Part shown: in pieces, positions 5,104 through 11,323 of the stretch
Layout of the letters: every line of letters begins with the position of its first letter
How positions within the stretch are numbered: the stretch's first letter is position 1
The notes under the pieces: generated by a model
The model's database searches: none
Told to the model about the DNA's origin: nothing
What the model saw: only the letters and a program-made list of their open reading frames with translations
Assembly (NCBI GenBank): GCA_934133115.1
Contig: CAKPAV010000008.1
Span: 1 to 15,076 of the forward strand
Origin: an uncultured Bacilli bacterium
Lineage (GTDB): Bacteria; Bacillota_I; Bacilli_A; RFN20; CAG-826
Reading direction: 5' to 3'
DNA: 15,076 bases
Position numbers and translations under genes: made by a program

Positions 5104-6677
5104 TTGTTAATAATGTGTTTTTATCACTTAATGATGAAGAGGATAGGTTAGAATATAAACTTGCTAAAATACTTCATATACAGAAAGAAGAAATTGAAAG
5201 TTATAAAATTATAAAAAAAGCTGTAGATGCTAGAAAAAAACAAAACATTATTTTTGTGTATTCATTACTTGTAACACTTAAACATAATATTGATATTTCT
5301 TCTTATAAAGATGTAAGTGTTCCTCATTTTATTGAAGAATTAGATATACCAACTATTAAAATGAAACATCGACCAGTAGTGGTTGGATTTGGTCCCTCTG
5401 GAATGTTTTTAGCTTTATATTTAGCTAGAGCTAAGACTAATCCAATTATTATTGAGCGAGGTAAATCAGTAGAAGAAAGAGATAAAGATATTTTAAATTT
5501 TAAAACAAAAGGTGAATTTTTATGTGAGTCAAATACTTGCTTTGGTGAAGGTGGAGCGGGAACTTATAGTGATGGTAAACTTACAACGGGCATAAAAGAT
5601 CCACGAATCAGATTTTGCTTAAATGAATTTATTAAACATGGCGCACCTAAAAACATTTATTATGAGGCACATCCTCATATTGGTAGTGATTATTTAAAGA
5701 GCGTTGTGAAAAATATTAGACAAGAGATTATATCTTTAGGTGGAGAAGTCTTATTTGAACATAAATTAGTGGATTTAAATATAATAAATAATAAAATATC
5801 ATCAGTAACTATAGAACACGACAATAAAAAAATTGAAATTAAAACTGATGATGTCATATTAGCGATCGGACATAGTGCTCGTGACACATTTAAAATGCTA
5901 TTTGAAAGAAACATATTTATGCAACCAAAACCATTTTCAATGGGAGTACGTATTGAACATTTACAAAGTGAAGTTAATAAATCGCAATATGGGAAAGAAT
6001 ATAAAAATAAAAAATTACCAGTTGCAGATTATAAATTAGCGGTTCATCTTCCTAATGGTCGCACCTTATATTCGTTTTGCATGTGTCCAGGTGGTGTAGT
6101 AGTGGGTTCTAATACAATGAAGGACTCTATTGTGACTAATGGAATGAGTTTTTTCAAAAGAGATTTAGAAAACGCAAATTCAGCTTTGTTAGTTAATGTT
6201 AATATTGAAGACTACTATAAATCTTCACCACTTGAAGGTATGTATTATCAAGAAAAATATGAAAAATTAGCGTTTAATAAGAATTATCCATATTTTGCAC
6301 CAATGCAAAAAGTAGGAGATTTTTTACTTAATCAAGAAACCAAAAATATTGGACGAGTTAAACCATCTTATGAACCAGGTGTGTATTTTACAAATTTAAA
6401 TAATTTATTACCTGATTTTGTTAGTGAATCTTTAAAATTAGGTATTCCATTATTAGCAAAAAAATATCCATTTTTTAAAGATTATGCCGCAACTATGACA
6501 GGAATTGAAACTAGATCATCTAGTCCAATTAAAATTCCTCGTAATGAAATAGGGGAAACGAATATTATAGGTGTATACCCATGTGGTGAAGGAGCATCAT
6601 ATGCTGGTGGAATTATGTCTGCCGCTATTGATGGATTGCGTATTGGTGAATTTATAAAAAATAAGTATAATAAATAA
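5094..6677 (+). CDS. COG2509-type FAD-dependent dehydrogenase
   Basis: A 527-residue protein typical in length and layout of the uncharacterised FAD-dependent dehydrogenases of COG2509, common in Bacillota. An N-terminal 90-residue domain (charged, with DARKKQNIIFVYSL) precedes the FAD-binding motif VVVGFGPSGMFLALYLA at about 95-111. ERGKSVEERDKD follows near 121. GEGGAGTYSDGKLTTG at about 152-167 is the family hallmark, and the C-terminal FAD loop contains GVYPCGEGASYAGGIMSAA from 493. The Cys in PCGEG is conserved in many relatives as far as I recall. ATG 5094 sits inside the last codons of the preceding flavoprotein gene, implying translational coupling. The physiological substrate is not known; redox tailoring is as far as the sequence goes. 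Confidence 0.88.
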   Translation: MQVIVNNVFLSLNDEEDRLEYKLAKILHIQKEEIESYKIIKKAVDARKKQNIIFVYSLLVTLKHNIDISSYKDVSVPHFIEELDIPTIKMKHRPVVVGFGPSGMFLALYLARAKTNPIIIERGKSVEERDKDILNFKTKGEFLCESNTCFGEGGAGTYSDGKLTTGIKDPRIRFCLNEFIKHGAPKNIYYEAHPHIGSDYLKSVVKNIRQEIISLGGEVLFEHKLVDLNIINNKISSVTIEHDNKKIEIKTDDVILAIGHSARDTFKMLFERNIFMQPKPFSMGVRIEHLQSEVNKSQYGKEYKNKKLPVADYKLAVHLPNGRTLYSFCMCPGGVVVGSNTMKDSIVTNGMSFFKRDLENANSALLVNVNIEDYYKSSPLEGMYYQEKYEKLAFNKNYPYFAPMQKVGDFLLNQETKNIGRVKPSYEPGVYFTNLNNLLPDFVSESLKLGIPLLAKKYPFFKDYAATMTGIETRSSSPIKIPRNEIGETNIIGVYPCGEGASYAGGIMSAAIDGLRIGEFIKNKYNK

Positions 6678-6696
6678 TTGTGTTAGAAAACAAAAA

Positions 6697-6704
6697 AAGG
6701 AGTG
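6697..6704 (+). promoter_or_regulatory. Ribosome site that fixes a TTG start
   Basis: AAGGAGTG ends seven bases before TTG 6712. No in-frame ATG occurs before codon 51, and an ATG start there would drop the hydrophobic N-terminus, so TTG is the likely start. Confidence 0.7.
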
Positions 6705-6711
6705 TTAAAAA

Positions 6712-7632
6712 TTGCTATTAAAATATCTTGCCTATTTTATAAAAAATGCATGGTTTGTATTTTTATATAAAGTATTCCACAAAATTAAAAGTTGTAAAAG
6801 ATTTTGTGGAAAAAAGAATATAACTTTAGAATATAGTGATAACATCCTTTATGATAAGATTATGTCTAATCAACCGTTTATGGCTGTGCGTTATGGTGCG
6901 GTAGAATTATCTTGCATTAATAATGGAGAAAAAATCAATTTGAAATTAAAAAAATCTTTTAAAAATTCGGTTAAATATTCTATGAAAAATAATGCAGGAT
7001 TTTTCCCTTGTGAAGATCGATATTTAAATCAGTATAATGAACTAATGGACGTGATTATGAAAGATACGGATATATTAGGTATTTCTGGTATTCATATGGA
7101 AGATTATTTTTTTAAAAAGCAATGCAAAAATGCTACAACTATTCAATATTTTGCTTTTGAACCAATTAATAAAAAATGGTTAAATGCTTTAAACAATAAA
7201 AAAGTTTTAATTGTTACCCCTTTTAAAGAGGATGTTTTAAAACAATTGGAAAATAAAAAATATTTAAATGATTTAAAAAACATTAATGCAACTTTTGTTA
7301 TACTAGAATCAATACAGAGTATTGGAAATAATAAAACTAGTTTTCATAATTGGTTTGATGCGTTAGAATATATGAAAGAGGAAATCAGCAAACTTGATTT
7401 TGATATTGCTCTTATTGGTGCTGGCGCTTATGGTACTCCTCTATGTCAGTTTGTTAAATCTTTAGGCAAGCAAGCCATACAAACAGGCGGAGCAACTCCA
7501 TTGCTATTTGGAATTGTTGGAAATCGTTGGCTAAGTAGAGATTATGTAAAAAAACAAATTAATGAACATTGGATACGTCCGAGTGTAAAACCAAATGGCT
7601 ATGAAAATGTTGAGAAAGGATGTTATTGGTAA
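6712..7632 (+). CDS. GT-D-like putative glycosyltransferase
   Basis: A 306-residue protein with a hydrophobic N-terminus (about residues 5-22) that may anchor it to the membrane. MAVRYGAVELSCI at 57-69 resembles the RFGDGE-type motif of GT-D fold (DUF1792-like) glycosyltransferases. FDIALIGAGAYGTPL at 230-244 and the GGATPLLFGIVGNRW stretch at 259-273 match a domain often found in capsule and exopolysaccharide loci. It starts 34 bases after the flavoprotein pair, and its stop TAA 7630-7632 is one base from the next start. Sharing a transcript with a polytopic membrane protein supports a surface-glycan role. The specific sugar and acceptor cannot be read; a non-enzymatic family member is possible. 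Confidence 0.6.
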   Translation: MLLKYLAYFIKNAWFVFLYKVFHKIKSCKRFCGKKNITLEYSDNILYDKIMSNQPFMAVRYGAVELSCINNGEKINLKLKKSFKNSVKYSMKNNAGFFPCEDRYLNQYNELMDVIMKDTDILGISGIHMEDYFFKKQCKNATTIQYFAFEPINKKWLNALNNKKVLIVTPFKEDVLKQLENKKYLNDLKNINATFVILESIQSIGNNKTSFHNWFDALEYMKEEISKLDFDIALIGAGAYGTPLCQFVKSLGKQAIQTGGATPLLFGIVGNRWLSRDYVKKQINEHWIRPSVKPNGYENVEKGCYW

Positions 7633-7633
7633 T

Positions 7634-8971
7634 ATGGAAGAAAAAACAAGTAGTTTTGCAGTTTTTAAAGATTTGATACCTTTATTTGCAGTTGAGTTAG
7701 TAATATTAACGTTACTTAATTTTGCTAATTTATCCACGATTTACCGTATTATGGCTATTGCGTTAATGGCTATGGCTATTGTCCCAATTATTAAATCACT
7801 TCCAAAAGAAAAGAGTACTATTCCCTTATTAATGGAAACTGGTTCTTTGTTTCTTTATTTCTTACTATCTTGTACTTTTGGTCAATTAGCGTATGGAGAC
7901 TTCTTAATAATTACTTCATTATTATTAGGAGCATTAGGATTCTTCGTATTGGGGTGCTATTATGGCTTGTTTAATGATAAGAAGACATCATTTAAAAATA
8001 TTTTATCCGCTATTTACATCGGAATTGGCGCATTTAGTTTATTGAGTTTGATTGTTACTATTTATGGAATGGGAGTTCCATTTCACGCTATTCACTTTGC
8101 TAATCCTATTTATGGCAGTCAATATGCCTTGATAGAACAAGCACGAATTATCATAGATGTATTTTCAGATTTGGATTTTGTATCTGCCGTTCCTAACCAA
8201 TTTGGTATAGCTTTTTTAGGTAATTTTGCTGTACTTGCTTCAACAGGTATTTATGTAACGTTATTTACAAATCGAAAAGAAAACAAGTTTTTATGGTATG
8301 GATCATTATTTGGCGGATTGTGTGGAGTTGCTACAATGTTATTAATTCCGATTGTATTTGCATTAGTATTATTTATACTAGGATTAATTACTTGCTTACT
8401 TATTCGTTTTAAAAATAAGAAAACAAAATTATATTTTATTATATTTGGATCTATTACCTTATTAGCGTTAATTGGATATTTAGTATTTAGAATTGATTAT
8501 CGTGTGCATCGTAATAATTACGCTAATATGAACTATATTCTTAAAGCGATTTTAACCCAGCAAATAGGAATTAGTAAATATGCTAGCAATACTAAATTCT
8601 TTTTGACAGAGGTTAAAGTATCTTTTGTGGGAACATCAATTCCTAATGGATATTCTTATATAACATCAGGAAATTTATTAGTTGATGTATTATATCAAAG
8701 CGGAATATTTCCGTTTATTATGGTTATAATTTTCTTTGGAACGGTAATTTATGAATTGATAAAATATATTAAAAATGATGATGAATTTAATATAAAAATT
8801 GGTGTTATTACTTTATCGATTTTCTTTGGTATTACATTACTTATTAACTATGTAGGTTTATTACTTGTAGAAAATTTTGTATTTTTAGGAATGCTGCTAT
8901 TATTTGGATATATGGCTACATATAACATCAAACACAAAAAAAACAAGTTCAATAAATATTCGTCGAATTAG
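7634..8971 (+). CDS. Polytopic membrane protein, possible polysaccharide polymerase/ligase
   Basis: A 445-residue protein with roughly 10-12 membrane segments, starting with one at about 13-31. A larger extracytoplasmic loop (about residues 145-190, with HFANP and QARIIID) and another near 300-360 (RIDYRVHRNNY, then SYITSGNLLVDVLYQSG) resemble the layout of O-antigen polymerase/ligase-like proteins. I chose ATG 7634; an upstream ATG at 7595 overlaps the previous gene by 38 bases and has no ribosome site, while AAAGGA (7615-7620) serves 7634 at a slightly long distance. Adjacent to a putative glycosyltransferase. No diagnostic Wzy motif is visible, so the function is a guess from topology and context; it could also be a flippase-like or unrelated transporter. 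Confidence 0.5.
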   Translation: MEEKTSSFAVFKDLIPLFAVELVILTLLNFANLSTIYRIMAIALMAMAIVPIIKSLPKEKSTIPLLMETGSLFLYFLLSCTFGQLAYGDFLIITSLLLGALGFFVLGCYYGLFNDKKTSFKNILSAIYIGIGAFSLLSLIVTIYGMGVPFHAIHFANPIYGSQYALIEQARIIIDVFSDLDFVSAVPNQFGIAFLGNFAVLASTGIYVTLFTNRKENKFLWYGSLFGGLCGVATMLLIPIVFALVLFILGLITCLLIRFKNKKTKLYFIIFGSITLLALIGYLVFRIDYRVHRNNYANMNYILKAILTQQIGISKYASNTKFFLTEVKVSFVGTSIPNGYSYITSGNLLVDVLYQSGIFPFIMVIIFFGTVIYELIKYIKNDDEFNIKIGVITLSIFFGITLLINYVGLLLVENFVFLGMLLLFGYMATYNIKHKKNKFNKYSSN

Positions 8972-8974
8972 TCA

Positions 8975-9010
8975 TAAAAAAATCACCAAATTTTGAAATG
9001 GTGATTTTTT
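8975..9010. terminator. Bidirectional terminator between convergent genes
   Basis: AATCACCA (8981-8988) pairs with TGGTGATT (8999-9006). A-run 8976-8982 on one side and T-run 9005-9010 on the other give a hairpin with a U-tract on both strands, placed between stops at 8971 and 9025. Confidence 0.88.
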
Positions 9011-9024
9011 AGTTTAAAAATATC

Positions 9025-9816
9025 TTATCTTTTCCAGGTGGAATATGGGAGTGACATATCGTACATTTTTACAAATGATTTGCGATTGTTATTTTCATCA
9101 ATTATTTTATTTTCTTCTTCCCATGAACCAATATATTCCATAAATGTTCCACTATTTTTTTGTTCTTCAGTTAATTGTAATCTTTCAAATTTAAATCCAA
9201 TCATTTGAATATTATCTAATCCCATAGAATTATCTAAAACTTTTGTAACATCAATATAATATAAGTGTGTTCCTAAGTTTGATACTTGAAGTGTGGTTAC
9301 AAAACTAAAATTATAAATATCAAATTCTCTTTTTGCTTTATTAGTGTTTTTATATAAAGTGGCAGTGGCTTTCATATATAAATTTTGCGTGTTGTGCGAC
9401 ATATATAAAGCAATACCTTTTACTTCGTTAGCGGTCCTATTTTCAAAATCCACGACAATACCATTAGAAAGCAATCCTAATCTAGAATTTGCTCTTGCAC
9501 CACTACAAGAAATTTCGCCATCAAATAATTTGTTATAGTGAATATTATTTAGGCCGGATTCTTTAATTATGCCTGTATTGCTAGCAAATTCGAATTCATT
9601 TTGTCCATTCTTAATGCTATCAGGCAAGTTAGCATATTCATAAATCAAAGTGTCATTAGAGGAACTAACATTATAATCAAAAGTGTCATTAACAGTATAT
9701 TTGTCAACATAATTTTTTTCTGGGAATGCCACATTACTATCTTTACATACATTAGCGTCTAATCCGCAGCCACATAAAAGTAGTGGAATAAATAAAGCAA
9801 AGCATTTTTTCTTCAT
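9025..9816 (-). CDS. Secreted lipoprotein of unknown function
   Basis: A 263-residue protein with a short lipoprotein signal: MKKK, hydrophobic 6-15, and lipobox L-C-G-C with Cys17 as the lipidated residue. The mature part is polar and beta-strand-like, with KGIALYMSHNTQNLYMKATATL in mid-protein and a Trp-rich end (SWEEE, STWKR). There are no membrane segments after the signal. ATG at 9816 (reverse strand) has the ribosome site GAGGTGA (9821-9827), which includes the stop codon of the upstream ATP-grasp gene, so translation is probably coupled. The pairing suggests a surface partner of the glycan enzyme. I do not recognise a domain and assign no function. Confidence 0.75.
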   Translation of the reverse strand: MKKKCFALFIPLLLCGCGLDANVCKDSNVAFPEKNYVDKYTVNDTFDYNVSSSNDTLIYEYANLPDSIKNGQNEFEFASNTGIIKESGLNNIHYNKLFDGEISCSGARANSRLGLLSNGIVVDFENRTANEVKGIALYMSHNTQNLYMKATATLYKNTNKAKREFDIYNFSFVTTLQVSNLGTHLYYIDVTKVLDNSMGLDNIQMIGFKFERLQLTEEQKNSGTFMEYIGSWEEENKIIDENNNRKSFVKMYDMSLPYSTWKR

Positions 9817-9826
9817 ACTATCACCT

Positions 9827-10723
9827 CTAATTAATTTTTAACCATTTAGATATTTCATAATCAACGTTATCATCATCAAGTATTAGTGTACCTTTTGCAG
9901 GGGTGAATGTCATTTCTCCAAAATAGATAACGCCGTTTATATTATACAAGTCGACTCGAACAAAAGGAAATGGTTTTGCCAATAATTCTGCAAATTCTAT
10001 CATTTTTTCATAGTTTGTGGGTTTTTTAAGTTCGTAATCTGTTTTCTTCCAACCGTTAAATTGTGCACCATCAAAAGGTGTCCAATCAATGTAGTAGTTA
10101 TTGTATCTAATATCTACACCACGTCCAGTAACGACATAAAGATATTTAGCCACGCCATTAAATACATGAATTTTATATTCCTTAGGAAGACTACTCTTAT
10201 CGCCAATATATTTTTCAATGATTATTTGCGGCTTAATTTTAGCATAATGTAATTCAATAGTCTTTTTTCCATAATTTGTTTTTAACCATTTATCAAATTT
10301 TTTCTTCAAAAACTTTTTATCAATGCTGTTTTTATCTTTGACAATATAATTAAATCCAGAAGCGTGTGAGCATTTCATAACAAATTGTGAAGGTAACTTA
10401 TCAAAATCAATATCATCAAACTTGCTATAAATTCCTAAGCAAGGAATGAGACATTTGCTTAGCCCTAAAGAAGATACATAATCACGAACTTCAACACGCG
10501 ATGCACATTTTTTTACTAAATCATTGTTTGGATATTCATATAAACGTAAATGTTGAAGCTTTTCGGTATATCTTGTAGGATTTTTTAAGTTAAGTTTATG
10601 ATGGGTTATATATTTATATTGTAGTTTTACATATAATGTGGGAGATAGAAACTTAACTAATCCTCTAAATGGCAAAGCTATATATCTTAAAAATAAATTT
10701 TCTTTTAAATTTTTGTTGCGCAT
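9827..10723 (-). CDS. TupA-like ATP-grasp protein
   Basis: A 298-residue protein that fits the TupA-like ATP-grasp family (teichuronopeptide biosynthesis type), found in polysaccharide loci. Visible signatures: RYTEKLQHLRLYEYP at 51-65, a nucleotide-binding lysine strand FVMKCSHASGFNYIV at 114-128 (Lys117), a hinge strand PQIIIEKYIGD, EYKIHVFNG before a beta strand, and the metal-site end FVRVDLYNINGVIYFGEMTFTP at 254-275 with Asp258 and Glu270. The family is thought to ligate amino acids to uronic-acid polymers or similar carboxylates. ATG at 10723 is preceded by GGTGAT. It is the first gene of a reverse operon with the lipoprotein downstream and is driven by the divergent promoter at 10740-10748. 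Confidence 0.8.
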   Translation of the reverse strand: MRNKNLKENLFLRYIALPFRGLVKFLSPTLYVKLQYKYITHHKLNLKNPTRYTEKLQHLRLYEYPNNDLVKKCASRVEVRDYVSSLGLSKCLIPCLGIYSKFDDIDFDKLPSQFVMKCSHASGFNYIVKDKNSIDKKFLKKKFDKWLKTNYGKKTIELHYAKIKPQIIIEKYIGDKSSLPKEYKIHVFNGVAKYLYVVTGRGVDIRYNNYYIDWTPFDGAQFNGWKKTDYELKKPTNYEKMIEFAELLAKPFPFVRVDLYNINGVIYFGEMTFTPAKGTLILDDDNVDYEISKWLKIN

Positions 10724-10739
10724 TTACATCACCATTGTT

Positions 10740-10748
10740 ATTATATCA
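10740..10748 (-). promoter_or_regulatory. Reverse extended -10 promoter of ATP-grasp gene
   Basis: On the reverse strand TGATATAAT is an extended -10 box (TGnTATAAT). TTGTCA at 10767-10772 is 21 bases upstream, too far for a standard -35. The start site would be about 10 bases before the ATG-proximal ribosome site. Confidence 0.55.
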
Positions 10749-10762
10749 AATACCGATATAAT
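10740..10762. repeat. Inverted repeat carrying both divergent -10 boxes
   Basis: ATTATATC (10740-10747) and GATATAAT (10755-10762) are exact reverse complements, seven bases apart. Each arm is the -10 box of one of the two divergent promoters, so a single factor here could affect both. Confidence 0.6.
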
Positions 10763-10830
10763 GTGGTGACAAAAAATAGCGAACTGAAGAAAAAAGTGCT
10801 ATTATACTAATGCGAAAGACAGGTGGTTAT

Positions 10831-11172
10831 ATGAAAAATTCTTTAAAGATAAAACATATTTGGGTTACGAGTATAATTTTATCTGCTCTTGTTTTAGTTT
10901 TTTTCATTGTTAATCTAGTACTTGAATTGAATGGTATAATTTTGCCATACAAAGTAATTACTGTTTTCACTTTAATTTTCGTTATTGCCATATTAGTTGC
11001 GTGGGTGAGCGGCGATATAAGAGCTAATAAATATCGTAAAAAAAACAAACTATGGTCCGGACCTTTACCTAGTGAAGTTAAGCAATCAGTTTGGAATATT
11101 CGCACACCATTTTTAATTATGGCTATAGCAACAATGGTACTTGCTATAATTTACCCTTTGATAGTTAATTAA
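10831..11172 (+). CDS. Small three-helix membrane protein, unknown
   Basis: A 113-residue protein with three membrane segments, about residues 9-32, 41-61 and 91-110. A positively charged cytoplasmic-type stretch follows the second (RANKYRKKNK). ATG 10831 is chosen over ATG 10810 because AGGTGG (10821-10826) precedes it, though the four-base spacing is short; the earlier ATG has no ribosome site. It stands alone between divergent and forward promoters. I do not recognise a family and can give no function. Confidence 0.65.
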   Translation: MKNSLKIKHIWVTSIILSALVLVFFIVNLVLELNGIILPYKVITVFTLIFVIAILVAWVSGDIRANKYRKKNKLWSGPLPSEVKQSVWNIRTPFLIMAIATMVLAIIYPLIVN

Positions 11173-11189
11173 ATTATCAAAATGAAAGC

Positions 11190-11231
11190 CGTTTCTTGTA
11201 CATATTATATATAATATGTCGCTTAGAAACG
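11190..11231. repeat. Nested palindrome in the leader of the peptide transporter
   Basis: A perfect 20-base AT palindrome (11200-11219, centre between 11209 and 11210) is nested in an outer repeat CGTTTCT (11190-11196) / AGAAACG (11225-11231). It lies directly upstream of the oppA -35 box. No T-run follows, so it is a poor terminator; it could be an operator or end the upstream small gene in a factor-dependent way. Confidence 0.6.
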
Positions 11232-11240
11232 CAAAAATTA

Positions 11241-11269
11241 TTGACACACCGCTGAAGCGGTAGTATCAT
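11241..11269 (+). promoter_or_regulatory. Strong promoter of oppA-like gene with spacer palindrome
   Basis: Consensus -35 TTGACA (11241-11246), 17-base spacer, -10 TATCAT (11264-11269). The spacer holds the palindrome ACCGCT-GA-AGCGGT (11248-11261), GC-rich in an AT-rich region and ideally placed as a repressor operator. The leader of about 48 bases ends with AAGGAGGA (11311-11318) before ATG 11324. Confidence 0.75.
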
Positions 11270-11323
11270 TATGTCGACTACCTAAGTTCAAGGTTTTTAT
11301 TATAAATAAAAAGGAGGATTTTT

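Larger units (their letters stand above)
10735..10762 (+). promoter_or_regulatory. Forward promoter of small membrane gene
   Basis: TTGTTA (10735-10740) and TATAAT (10757-10762) with a 16-base spacer. The start site would be near 10769, about 60 bases before ATG 10831. Confidence 0.6.

Noticed and set aside
7595..7633. Upstream ATG start of the polytopic membrane protein
   Set aside because: Overlaps the preceding gene by 38 bases without a ribosome site; ATG 7634 begins one base after the previous stop.
10827..11105. Reverse-strand open frame of 92 codons
   Set aside because: Lies antisense to the small three-helix membrane gene, which has its own promoter and membrane segments.
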